Of a DNA stretch of 64,000 bases, positions 7,696 to 15,845 are shown one piece after another. The stretch is taken from assembly GCA_015689735.1 (NCBI GenBank), contig WVSP01000002.1, positions 310,001-374,000 on the forward strand, written 5' to 3'. The DNA comes from Rhodobacterales bacterium LSUCC0031. Its GTDB lineage: Bacteria; Pseudomonadota; Alphaproteobacteria; Rhodobacterales; Rhodobacteraceae. Under the pieces are notes generated by a model, which was given only the letters and a program-made list of their open reading frames with translations, did no database searches and was not told the origin of the DNA. Positions within the stretch are counted from its first letter, which is position 1. Every line of letters begins with the position of its first letter. Both the position numbers and the translations under genes were made by a program.

Positions 7696-8961
7696 ATGAC
7701 ACTGAACAGACGGGCCTTTCTCGGCACCACCGCCGCGCTGACGGCGAGTTTGGCGGCCCCCATGATCGCCCGCGCGCAAGCTGTGCCGCGCGTCGTGGTC
7801 GTCGGCGGCGGCTCGGGCGGGGCGACCGCCGCCCGCTACATCGCGCGCGACAGCGCCGGTGCAATCGACGTGACGCTGATCGAGCCGCAGCGGGTCTATC
7901 ATACCTGCTATTTCGGCAATCTCTACCTTGGTGGCTTCTTCGATTACGACGATCTGGGCCATACTTATGACGGGCTTGCCGCCAATTACGGGATCAACGT
8001 GGTCCATGACTGGGCCGTGGGCGTCGATCGCGATGCCAAGACCGTCAGCCTGGCCAGCGGTGCTTCGGTGCCTTATGATCGCTTGGTTCTCAGCCCCGGC
8101 ATCGATTTCGTCGATGGCAGCGTGCCGGGCTGGTCGGTCTCGGCCCAAGGCCGCATGCCCCATGCCTATAAGGGTGGCACGCAGGTCGAGTTGTTGAAGG
8201 CACAGATCGCGGCCATGCCGCAGGGCGGCACCTTTGCAATGGTCGCACCGCCCAACCCCTATCGCTGCCCTCCCGGCCCCTATGAGCGGATCTCGATGGT
8301 GGCCCACCACCTGCGCGAGAACAATCCGACCGCCAAGATCTTGCTGGTCGATCCCAAGGAAAGCTTCTCCAAGCAGGGCTTGTTCGAGGATGGCTGGAAC
8401 CGCCACTACAGCGGCATGATCACACGCATTGGCCCCGACATGGGCGGCGCAGCGATCGAGGTTGATCCGGCAGCGATGACCGTCACCATCGACGGCGTCG
8501 TGGAAAAGGTCGATGTCTGCAACGTCATCCCCGGCCAGCGCGCGGGCCAGATCGCCTTTGCCGCGGGCATTACCGATGGCAATTGGGCGCCCGTCTCGGC
8601 CTATGACATGACCAGCAAGATGGACCCGAACATCACCGTCTTGGGCGATGCAGCGGCACAGGGCGCGATGCCCAAGTCGGGCTTCTCGGCCAATAGCCAA
8701 GCCAAGGTTGCGGCCAATGCGATTGTTTCGGCGCTGACCGGTTCGCGGGCCTTCCCGGCGCGCTATTCGAACACCTGCTGGTCGCTTCTCGATACCGATG
8801 ACGGCATCAAGGTCGGCGCGACCTATGAAGCATCCGATACCGGCATCGTGTCGATCGACAGCTTCGTCAGCCAAGTGGGCGAAACCGCCGATGTGCGCGC
8901 GGCGACCTATCGTGAAAGCCTTGATTGGTACACGGCCATCACCAGCGACATGTTCGTCTGA
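7696..8961 (+). CDS. soxF: SoxF, FAD-dependent sulfide dehydrogenase (flavocytochrome c flavoprotein type)
   Basis: Flavoprotein of the sulfide:cytochrome c oxidoreductase family, expected to oxidise sulfide in the periplasm with SoxE as electron acceptor. The start with GGGAG nine bases upstream gives 421 residues and a Tat signal (NRRAFLG, 4-10). A Rossmann FAD motif (GGGSGGATAA, 37-46) follows. Cys71 in HTCYFGN matches the cysteine that binds FAD covalently in flavocytochrome c sulfide dehydrogenase. The C-terminal FCSD flavin-binding domain ends around YTAITSDMF. Confidence 0.93.
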   Translation: MTLNRRAFLGTTAALTASLAAPMIARAQAVPRVVVVGGGSGGATAARYIARDSAGAIDVTLIEPQRVYHTCYFGNLYLGGFFDYDDLGHTYDGLAANYGINVVHDWAVGVDRDAKTVSLASGASVPYDRLVLSPGIDFVDGSVPGWSVSAQGRMPHAYKGGTQVELLKAQIAAMPQGGTFAMVAPPNPYRCPPGPYERISMVAHHLRENNPTAKILLVDPKESFSKQGLFEDGWNRHYSGMITRIGPDMGGAAIEVDPAAMTVTIDGVVEKVDVCNVIPGQRAGQIAFAAGITDGNWAPVSAYDMTSKMDPNITVLGDAAAQGAMPKSGFSANSQAKVAANAIVSALTGSRAFPARYSNTCWSLLDTDDGIKVGATYEASDTGIVSIDSFVSQVGETADVRAATYRESLDWYTAITSDMFV

Positions 8962-8972
8962 ACCCTATGGCT

Positions 8973-8993
8973 GGGGGCGGTGTGATCGCCCCC
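8973..8993 (+). terminator. Hairpin after soxF
   Basis: A perfect 7-bp stem GGGGGCG/CGCCCCC with a 7-base loop begins 12 bases after the soxF stop. It has no T-tract. It could partly terminate the sox transcript or separate sox messages from the downstream DUF302-hemA pair. Confidence 0.4.
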
Positions 8994-9018
8994 GGCATCC
9001 CAACCGGAGGCGGTACCC

Positions 9019-9453
9019 ATGTTTCGAAACCTTGCCCTTGGTCTGATGCTGGCCGTCTTGCCGCAACTGGCGGCAGCGCAAGATGCCATCACCTATCCCT
9101 TCGATGGAAGTTTCGAAGATGCGAGTTTCGCCGTCGAGAACGCGATCATCGGGCGCGGCCTTGTGATCGACTACACAAGCCATGTGGGCGACATGCTCAA
9201 CCGCACCGGGGCCGATGTCGGCTCGGATGTGAGGATCTTCGACAATGCGCAGATCTTTCTCTTTTGCTCGGCCGCCGTGTCGCGCCGGGTGATGGAGGCC
9301 GATCCGATGAACCTCATGCACTGCCCCTATGGGATTTTCGTCGCCGATCGCGATGGCGAGGTGATGATCGGCCATCGCGATTATCCCGATGGCCCCATGC
9401 AAGAGGTCGAGGCGCTGCTTGACGCCATCATCCTCGAGGCAACAGCACAGTGA
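9019..9453 (+). CDS. Exported DUF302 domain protein
   Basis: A 144-residue protein with a signal peptide (to about Ala20) followed by a single DUF302 domain. The conserved parts are the Gly-Arg-Gly region, [11 protein letters not shown] and [12 protein letters not shown]302 proteins are small periplasmic or membrane-associated proteins of unknown function, often near sulfur or metal genes. Here the gene sits 57 bases after soxF behind ACCGGAGG and overlaps the start of hemA by four bases, so it belongs to the same transcription unit. Two cysteines (in FCSA and HCPY) could form a disulfide or bind a ligand; this is inference. Confidence 0.75.
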   Translation: MFRNLALGLMLAVLPQLAAAQDAITYPFDGSFEDASFAVENAIIGRGLVIDYTSHVGDMLNRTGADVGSDVRIFDNAQIFLFCSAAVSRRVMEADPMNLMHCPYGIFVADRDGEVMIGHRDYPDGPMQEVEALLDAIILEATAQ

Positions 9454-10685
9454 CCGATCAAAACCGCTACGACCGATTCTTCAGCGACGAGCTTGATGCG
9501 CTGAAGCAGGCGGGAAATTACCGCTATTTCGCTGATCTCGAACGCCGTCGTGGCCAGTTTCCAGCGGCTTTGAACCGCCACGCGGGTGGCGCGCGCGAGA
9601 TCACCGTGTGGTGTTCAAATGATTACCTCGGCATGGGCCAGCATCCCGATGTGCTTGCAGCCATGCATAGCGCGATCGACGCGATGGGCGCAGGGGCGGG
9701 TGGCACGCGCAATATTTCCGGCACGACCCATGCCCATGTGGCGCTTGAGGCCGAATTGGCGGATCTTCACGGCAAGGAAGCTGCGCTGGTCTTTACCTCG
9801 GGCTATGTGGCCAATTGGGCAAGTCTGGGGACTTTGGCGTCAAGACTGCCGGGGTGCGTGGTCTTGTCTGACGCAGGCAATCACGCCTCGATGATCGAGG
9901 GCATCCGCCATTCTCGGGCCGAGCGCGTGATCTGGAAACATAATGATCTGAATGATCTAGAAGAAAAAATTAAAGCGATACCTGAAGGCCGACCCAAGAT
10001 CGTGGCCTTTGAGTCCGTCTATTCGATGGATGGCGATATTGCCCCCATCGCGGCGATCTGCGATTTGGCGGAGCGTTATGGCGCGCTGACCTATCTCGAC
10101 GAGGTGCATGCCGTGGGCCTTTACGGCCCGCGTGGCGGCGGGATCGCGGAACGCGAGGGGTTGATGGATCGGATCGACGTGATCCAAGGCACGCTGGGCA
10201 AGGCTTACGGCGTGGTCGGTGGCTATATCGCGGGCAAGCTGGTGATGGTCGATTTCGTGCGTAGCTTCGCCAGCGGGTTCATCTTCACCACCGCGCTGCC
10301 GCCTGCGGTCGCGGCGGGGGCGGCGGCCGCCGTGCGCCATCTCAAATCGAGCGGGGTCGAACGCGCCGCCCATCAGGCCCGCGTGGCGACGGTGCGCGCG
10401 CGCCTTGACGCCCAAGGCATCCCGCATCTGGGCAATGACAGCCATATCATCCCCGTGATGGTGGGTGATCCGGTCAAATGTCGCTGGATTTCCGACCAGC
10501 TGATGGCGCGTCACGGCATCTATATCCAACCGATCAATTACCCCACCGTCCCCAAGGGAACCGAGCGGCTGCGCATCACGCCCTCGCCTGTTCATTCCGA
10601 GGCCGACATCGCCCATCTGGTGATGGCGCTTGGTGAATTATGGTCGCAATGCCGACTGGCGCGCCAACCGATGGCGGCGCAATAG
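9450..10685 (+). CDS. hemA: 5-aminolevulinate synthase
   Basis: PLP enzyme condensing glycine and succinyl-CoA to 5-aminolevulinate, the first step of heme synthesis in alphaproteobacteria. The 411-residue protein has family motifs CSNDYLGM (55-62), [12 protein letters not shown] (82-93), YLDEVHAVG (215-223) and QGTLGKAYG (246-254) with the PLP lysine Lys251. The start is GTG, overlapping the DUF302 stop (GTGA). A glycine C-acetyltransferase is the main alternative, but TRNISGT and overall length favour ALAS. Placement after a cytochrome-rich sox operon suggests extra heme supply. A short patch near 9945-9985 uses unusually AT-rich codons. Confidence 0.93.
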   Translation: MTDQNRYDRFFSDELDALKQAGNYRYFADLERRRGQFPAALNRHAGGAREITVWCSNDYLGMGQHPDVLAAMHSAIDAMGAGAGGTRNISGTTHAHVALEAELADLHGKEAALVFTSGYVANWASLGTLASRLPGCVVLSDAGNHASMIEGIRHSRAERVIWKHNDLNDLEEKIKAIPEGRPKIVAFESVYSMDGDIAPIAAICDLAERYGALTYLDEVHAVGLYGPRGGGIAEREGLMDRIDVIQGTLGKAYGVVGGYIAGKLVMVDFVRSFASGFIFTTALPPAVAAGAAAAVRHLKSSGVERAAHQARVATVRARLDAQGIPHLGNDSHIIPVMVGDPVKCRWISDQLMARHGIYIQPINYPTVPKGTERLRITPSPVHSEADIAHLVMALGELWSQCRLARQPMAAQ

Positions 10686-10689
10686 GGGC

Positions 10690-10703
10690 TTGATCCAGAT
10701 CAA
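10690..10703. promoter_or_regulatory. Perfect FNR-type box upstream of the yeeE/yedE gene
   Basis: TTGATCCAGATCAA matches the FNR/FnrL consensus TTGAT-N4-ATCAA exactly. CTAGAT at 10725-10730 is a fair -10 element. With a start near 10737 the box would be centred about -41, the class II activating position. The site follows the hemA stop by 4 bases and serves the downstream permease. DNR/NnrR-type or CRP-family relatives bind near-identical boxes. Confidence 0.75.
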
Positions 10704-10754
10704 AGCATCCGGGGGATACTCAGCCTAGATCCCGGGCCAAACAATGGTGTCACC

Positions 10755-11819
10755 ATGTTGGAAGATCTGCTGATCGCGCGGGGCGAACCGCTGGTGCTTG
10801 CACTGGCCGGAGTGCTGACGGGGCTTGTGTTCGGCTGGGCGGCGCAGCGGTCTCGCTTTTGCCTGCGGGCCGCCACCGCCGAGGTCGCCGAGGGGCAGCT
10901 TGGCCCCAAGCTTGCCATCTGGCTCATTGCCTTTTTCGCGGCCCTGACGCTGACGCAGGCGGGCATCGCGCTGGGGCTGTTCGATGTGTCAAGCACGCGG
11001 CAATTGGCGGCCGAGGGGTCGGTTTCGGGGGCGGTGATCGGCGGGCTGATGTTCGGTGTCGGCATGATCTTGGCGCGCGGCTGTGCCTCGCGGTTATTGG
11101 TCCTTTCGGCCACGGGCAATCTGCGCGCCTTGATCACGGGGCTTGTCGTGACGCTGGTGGCGCAGGCGGCCTTTACCGGGGTTCTGGCCCCTGCGCGCGA
11201 GGCGGTCAGCGCGCTGTGGACCGTGCCGGGTGGCGCGGGGCGTAGCCTGCTGGCCACGCTTGGCCTTGGAAACGGCATCGCGGCGGCGCTGTCGGGGCTG
11301 GCGCTGCTGGGCGCGGTTTCCTTTGGCTTTCGGCGGGATTTGGGCAAGGGCGCGATGATCGGGGCCGGGATCGTGGGCTTGGCCGTCGCCATGGGCTGGG
11401 CGCTGACCGCGCTGATCGCGGCGGTTAGTTTCGAGATGGTGCCGGTCGGATCGGTCACCTTCACCGGACCTGCGACCGACACGCTGATGGCGCTGGTGGC
11501 CGAGCGCAGCATCGCGCTGTCCTTCGGCATCGGGCTGGTGCCGGGGGTGTTCGTGGGCGCGGGGGTGGCAGCGCTTGCACATGGTGAATGGCGGCTGGAA
11601 CGCTTCGGCGCGGACACGCCGATGGAGCGCTACCTGATCGGCGCGGTGCTGATGGGCTTTGGCGCGATGCTTGCCGGTGGCTGCGCGGTGGGCGCGGGTG
11701 TCTCGGGTGGGGCGGTGTTCTCGACCACGGCCATTCTGGCGGTTTTCGCCAAGTGGATCGGCGCAATGACGACTGTGCGCCTGATGGCGTGGCGCGCGGG
11801 GCTTGATCAGACGGTGTAG
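10755..11819 (+). CDS. YeeE/YedE family sulfur-compound permease
   Basis: A 354-residue, very hydrophobic protein with about nine or ten membrane segments and two homologous halves. Family cysteines are visible in RSRFCLRAA (Cys36), LARGCASR (Cys110) and AGGCAVGAG (Cys310). The YeeE/YedE family includes the thiosulfate importer TsuA. Next to the sox operon, movement of thiosulfate, sulfite or a related sulfur compound across the inner membrane is plausible. An FNR-type box lies upstream. Its last 13 bases overlap the convergent SDR gene. Confidence 0.85.
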   Translation: MLEDLLIARGEPLVLALAGVLTGLVFGWAAQRSRFCLRAATAEVAEGQLGPKLAIWLIAFFAALTLTQAGIALGLFDVSSTRQLAAEGSVSGAVIGGLMFGVGMILARGCASRLLVLSATGNLRALITGLVVTLVAQAAFTGVLAPAREAVSALWTVPGGAGRSLLATLGLGNGIAAALSGLALLGAVSFGFRRDLGKGAMIGAGIVGLAVAMGWALTALIAAVSFEMVPVGSVTFTGPATDTLMALVAERSIALSFGIGLVPGVFVGAGVAALAHGEWRLERFGADTPMERYLIGAVLMGFGAMLAGGCAVGAGVSGGAVFSTTAILAVFAKWIGAMTTVRLMAWRAGLDQTV

Positions 11820-12550
11820 TTCAGCCCCAAGCGCCCACCATCGACATAGATCGTCTCACCAGTGACATAGCTGGCCTTGTCCGAACATAGGAAGGCCACA
11901 ACGCTGCCGATCTCATCGGCGGTGCCGACCCGTCCGATGGGCGTGCGCGACAGCACCCGGGCCAATGCCGCGGGGCTGGCGTTCACGCCTGCCATCATCT
12001 CGGTATCGATGGAACCCGGACCAACCGCATTGACGCGGATACCATGCGGGGCAAGCGCCAGCGCCGACGCTTTGGTCAATTGCTGCACCCCGCCCTTGGA
12101 GGCGCAATAAGCCGGGATCGCAGGGATCGCCACCACCGCGTTGATCGAGGACATGTTGACGATCGCCCCCTTGATGCCCGCTTTGATCATCCCCTTGGCG
12201 GCGCGCTGGGTGGCGGCAAAAACGCTGCGCAGGTTCAGCCCGATCACCGCGTCGAAATCGGCCAGATCATAGCTTAGGAAATCACCGGGGCGCGCGATGC
12301 CCGCATTGTTGATCAGCGCCGCAACTGGCCCTTCCTCGGTTTCGATCTGGTCAAACAACGCCAAGAGCGCTGTGGTATCGGCGACATCGCAGACGATACC
12401 GCGCCCGCCGATATCCGCTGCGGCGGCAGTTACGCTATCTTTGATATCGGCCAGAATCACGCGGTAGCCATCGGCGGTCAAGGCCCGCCCACAGGCCAGC
12501 CCGATCCCCTGCGCGCCGCCTGTAACAAGAGCGATGGGGTGAGCGGTCAT
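11807..12550 (-). CDS. SDR family oxidoreductase (L-fucose/sugar dehydrogenase-like)
   Basis: Classical short-chain dehydrogenase of 247 residues: GGAQGIG cofactor motif (11-17), NNAG (81-84), catalytic Ser near 134-135 and Tyr148/Lys152 in YCASK, and a C-terminal VDGG. The start has GGAGGAT upstream; a longer frame upstream is not supported. Asp35 in ILADIK after the second strand suggests NAD(H) preference. The gene is divergent from three Gfo/Idh/MocA genes and a sugar ABC transporter, so a sugar or sugar-acid substrate is likely. The exact substrate cannot be read from the sequence. Confidence 0.85.
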   Translation of the reverse strand: MTAHPIALVTGGAQGIGLACGRALTADGYRVILADIKDSVTAAAADIGGRGIVCDVADTTALLALFDQIETEEGPVAALINNAGIARPGDFLSYDLADFDAVIGLNLRSVFAATQRAAKGMIKAGIKGAIVNMSSINAVVAIPAIPAYCASKGGVQQLTKASALALAPHGIRVNAVGPGSIDTEMMAGVNASPAALARVLSRTPIGRVGTADEIGSVVAFLCSDKASYVTGETIYVDGGRLGLNYTV

Positions 12551-12603
12551 GGCGGATCCTCCGGTTAAACGCAGTAAAGCGACCCTGCTTGGACCTGCGG
12601 GCA

Positions 12604-12641
12604 GTGTCAATTCGCAAGCGCCCATTGGCCGCGATTGACAC
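12604..12641. promoter_or_regulatory. Symmetric inverted repeat between divergent SDR and Gfo/Idh/MocA genes
   Basis: GTGTCAAT (12604-12611) and ATTGACAC (12634-12641) form a perfect 8-bp inverted repeat with 22 bases between. Each arm contains TTGACA oriented outward, i.e. a candidate -35 for the gene on that side, though convincing -10 elements are not obvious. The layout suggests one regulator controlling both directions. Confidence 0.5.
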
Positions 12642-12706
12642 CACCGCGCGGCCCTGTGCAACCTCCGCCCCGAAGGCCGATCCGATCGGGAAGAAGGAGG
12701 CGCGCG

Positions 12707-13723
12707 ATGGCAGTATTGGGTGTCGCACTGATCGGTGCGGGCATGGTTGCAGGTACGCATCTAGCCGCGATCCGCGACACGGCCGGGCTGCGCCTGACGG
12801 GCATTTGGTCACGCGATCCCGCGCGCGCGGCGGCCACGGCCCCCGGTGCGCATGTCTATCCCGATCTTGCCAGCATCGCCGCCGATCCGGCGGTCGATTT
12901 CGTCATCGTCATCACGCCGCCCAATGCGCGGGCCGATATCCTTGCGCCATTGGTGGCGGCAGGCAAACATATCTTGCTCGAAAAGCCTGTGGCCCGCGAT
13001 CTGGCCGAGGCGCGCGGCGTGGTCGATCTGTGCGCCGCGGCGGGTGTGACGCTTGGCGTGGTCTTTCAACACCGCATGCGCGCGGCCTCGCAAGCGGCAG
13101 CGGCACTGGTGGCAGGTGGCGAACTGGGCGCGCTGGGGCTGGTCGAGATCAACGTGCCGTGGTGGCGCGATCAAGCCTATTACGATGTGCCAGGGCGGGG
13201 AAGCTATGCCCGCGATGGAGGCGGGGTGTTGATCAGCCAAGCGATCCACACCATCGATCTTGCCCTGTCGCTGTCTGGCCCTGTGAGCGCCGTGCAAGCC
13301 ATGACCATGACCACCCCCTTTCATCGAATGGAGGCCGAGGATGTCGCGGTTGCGGGTCTGCGGTTCAAGGGCGGTGCCGCGGGCTGGTTGACCGCCACGA
13401 CAGCCAGTTTTCCCGGTGGGGCCGAGAGCATCGGGCTGCATTTCGCCCATGCCTCCCTGCATCTGGAGGCGGGCGTGCTGACCGTCAGCCACCGCGATGG
13501 TCGCGTCGAACGCATCGGCGCAATGGCTGGCACCGGCGGCGGTGCCGATCCCATGGCCTTTACCCATGACTGGCACCAAGCCGTGATCGAAGATTTCTGC
13601 AATGCGTTGCGCGATGGCCGCGCGCCCTGCGTCTCAGGGCAGGGCGCGCTGGCCGCCCATGCCCTGATCGACGCGATCACCCAATCGGCCCGGCTGGGCC
13701 AGACAATCGAGGTTGCATCATGA
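12707..13723 (+). CDS. Gfo/Idh/MocA family oxidoreductase, first of three
   Basis: A 338-residue NAD(P)-dependent sugar/inositol-type dehydrogenase. The start is fixed by AAGGAGG seven bases upstream. The N-terminal Rossmann fold shows GVALIGAGMVAGTH (5-18) and EKPVA around residue 90, the family signature whose Lys contacts cofactor and substrate. QAIHTIDLAL follows in the catalytic domain. First gene of a run (three dehydrogenases, sugar ABC transporter, uxuA) with start/stop overlaps. The substrate is unknown; a carbohydrate taken up by the adjacent transporter is the best guess. Confidence 0.85.
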   Translation: MAVLGVALIGAGMVAGTHLAAIRDTAGLRLTGIWSRDPARAAATAPGAHVYPDLASIAADPAVDFVIVITPPNARADILAPLVAAGKHILLEKPVARDLAEARGVVDLCAAAGVTLGVVFQHRMRAASQAAAALVAGGELGALGLVEINVPWWRDQAYYDVPGRGSYARDGGGVLISQAIHTIDLALSLSGPVSAVQAMTMTTPFHRMEAEDVAVAGLRFKGGAAGWLTATTASFPGGAESIGLHFAHASLHLEAGVLTVSHRDGRVERIGAMAGTGGGADPMAFTHDWHQAVIEDFCNALRDGRAPCVSGQGALAAHALIDAITQSARLGQTIEVAS

Positions 13724-14721
13724 AATTCGCCGCAATCGGCATCGATCACCGCCATATCTTTGGCATGGCCGCCAATCTGATGGCCGAGGGGGCGGAATTC
13801 GCCGGTTGGTGGACCGAAGGGTCGCCCGAACCGCTCGACGGGTTTGTCAAACGCTTTCCGGACGTGCCGCGCGTCGATCACTGGCAAGGTCTGCTCGATG
13901 ATCCCAGCATCGACCTGATCGTGATCTCCTGCATCCCGCGCGATCGCGCCGCTTTCGCGGTCGCTGCGATGGCGGCGGGCAAGGATGTGATGACCGACAA
14001 GCCCGGCTGCACCACGATGGCCCAGCTCGATGAGATCATGGCGATGCAAGCCAAGACGGGGCGCATCTGGTCGGTTGATTTCTCCGAACGCTTCGAGGTG
14101 CCAGCCGTCACCCGTGCGGCCGAACTGGTCGCTCAAGGCGCGATTGGCCGCGTGGTGCAGACCGTGGGCCTTGGCCCGCATCGCCTGAACCGCGCGACCC
14201 GGCCTGACTGGTTTTTCGACCGCGCGGCCTATGGTGGGATTTTGACCGATATTGCCAGCCACCAGATCGACCAGTTCTTGTTCTTCACTGGGGCGACGGA
14301 TGCGCAGATCACGCTTGCCAGTGTCGCAAATCTCGCCCATCCCGATGATCCAGGTCTACAGGATTTCGGCGAGATCGCGCTCAGCGCGCCGGAGGGACGC
14401 GGCTATATCCGCGTCGATTGGTTCACGCCCGATGCACTGCCCACTTGGGGCGATGGGCGGCTGACCATCCTTGGAACCGAGGGCTATATCGAGCTGCGCA
14501 AATATGTCGATGTGGGCGGGCGGCCGGGGACTGATCACCTCGTGCTGGTCAATGGGGACCGCTGCGAGATGATCGACGCATCAGATGCCGGGCTTCCCTA
14601 TTTCGCGCGCATCATCGCCGATATCCGTGATCGGACCGAGACCGCAATGCCGCAAGCCCATGCCTTCACCGTCATGCGGCTGGCGCTTCAGGCGCAAGCC
14701 ATCGCCGAGGGCCGCGCATGA
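13720..14721 (+). CDS. Gfo/Idh/MocA family oxidoreductase, second of three
   Basis: A 333-residue protein overlapping its neighbours by four bases on both sides (ATGA). The N-terminus (KFAAIGIDHRHIFGMA) has a His-rich variant of the nucleotide-binding loop instead of GxGxxG. The usual EKP is TDKPG (about residues 90-94). The catalytic-domain GGILTDIASHQIDQ carries the conserved His. These changes mark a distinct subfamily from the two flanking paralogues, so it may oxidise a different intermediate of the same route or act with them as a multi-step epimerase/dehydrogenase set. Confidence 0.82.
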   Translation: MKFAAIGIDHRHIFGMAANLMAEGAEFAGWWTEGSPEPLDGFVKRFPDVPRVDHWQGLLDDPSIDLIVISCIPRDRAAFAVAAMAAGKDVMTDKPGCTTMAQLDEIMAMQAKTGRIWSVDFSERFEVPAVTRAAELVAQGAIGRVVQTVGLGPHRLNRATRPDWFFDRAAYGGILTDIASHQIDQFLFFTGATDAQITLASVANLAHPDDPGLQDFGEIALSAPEGRGYIRVDWFTPDALPTWGDGRLTILGTEGYIELRKYVDVGGRPGTDHLVLVNGDRCEMIDASDAGLPYFARIIADIRDRTETAMPQAHAFTVMRLALQAQAIAEGRA

Positions 14722-15785
14722 TCGGGGTCGCCATTATCGGGGCGGGGATCGGACGCGAGCATCTGGCCGGATACCGCGCTTTGCCCGACCAATTTGCCGT
14801 GCGCTGGCTCATCGATCTCGATACCGCGCGCGCAGCCGAGGTGGCGGGGGGCGATCCGACGATCGCGATTGCCGCCCATATCGCCACAGCCTTGGCCGAT
14901 CCTGCGGTCGATCTGGTCGATGTCTGCTTGCCGCCGCATTTGCATGTGCCGGTGGCGGTGCAGGCCTTGCAGGCTGGCCGCCATGTCGTCTTGGAAAAAC
15001 CCATCGCCCCTTCGCTTGCGGATTGCGATACGCTGGAGGCGGCGGCCAAGGCCGCAGGGCGACAGGTGTTTCCCGTCTTTCAATACCGCTACGGCCCGGC
15101 GACAGCGGCCCTTGATGCACTGATCGCCGCGGGGCTTGCAGGGCAGCCCCAAGTTGCGTCGCTCGAGACGCATTGGAACAGGGGGGCCGATTACTATGCC
15201 GTGCCGTGGCGCGGCACTTGGGCGGGTGAACGCGGTGGTGCTGTCTTGGGCCATGCGATCCACAACCACGACCTTTTGTGCCGCTATTTCGGCGCGCCTG
15301 CCGCAGTCAGCGCGAGCCTTGCCACCCGTATCAACCCCATCGAGACCGAGGATTGCGCGGCGATTGCGATCCGCTTTGCCAATGGGGCGCTGGCCACATC
15401 TTCGGTCACGCTGGGGGCGGCCGGCGATCAGACGCGGCTGAGATTCGTTTTCGCGGGTCTGACGGCCACATCAGGTGACTTGCCCTATGCACCGGCCATG
15501 GGGGAATGGCGTTTTGTCGCGCGCGATCCGGGCAGCCAAGACGAAGTCGATGCCATCGTGGCCAAAGCTGATGCGCAATACGCTGGTTTTGTGGGTTATT
15601 TTGCGGCGATTTCCGACGCGCTCGGCGCTGCACCAGGGCGTGAGGTGACGCTTTTGGATGGGCGGCGCTCGATCGAATTGGTGAGCGCAATTTACGCAGC
15701 GGCACGCAGCGGTAAAGAGGTTGCGTTACCGCTCACATTCGGGTCAGAGTTCTACGCAAGCTGGCTGCCCGAAAACGACCGTTGA
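14718..15785 (+). CDS. Gfo/Idh/MocA family oxidoreductase, third of three
   Basis: A 355-residue family member with a normal Rossmann motif (IIGAGIGREH, residues 5-14), LEKPIA near residue 95 and a GHAIHNHDLL helix with the conserved His in the substrate domain. It overlaps the preceding gene by four bases and ends 60 bases before the solute-binding protein gene. That gap has only a CCGCGG-loop-CCGCGG repeat (15812-15831) and a ribosome site. It resembles the first paralogue more than the second. Function in sugar catabolism is inferred from context. Confidence 0.85.
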   Translation: MIGVAIIGAGIGREHLAGYRALPDQFAVRWLIDLDTARAAEVAGGDPTIAIAAHIATALADPAVDLVDVCLPPHLHVPVAVQALQAGRHVVLEKPIAPSLADCDTLEAAAKAAGRQVFPVFQYRYGPATAALDALIAAGLAGQPQVASLETHWNRGADYYAVPWRGTWAGERGGAVLGHAIHNHDLLCRYFGAPAAVSASLATRINPIETEDCAAIAIRFANGALATSSVTLGAAGDQTRLRFVFAGLTATSGDLPYAPAMGEWRFVARDPGSQDEVDAIVAKADAQYAGFVGYFAAISDALGAAPGREVTLLDGRRSIELVSAIYAAARSGKEVALPLTFGSEFYASWLPENDR

Positions 15786-15845
15786 AAACGGCTGAGGGCA
15801 GGGCTGTTTCGCCGCGGCAGGGAGGCCGCGGTTCCAAGGGAGGAA

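Noticed and set aside
15811-15831. CCGCGG-loop-CCGCGG as a terminator before the sugar-binding protein gene
   Set aside because: Only six pairs and no T-run, immediately ahead of the ribosome site; chance in GC-rich DNA is likely.
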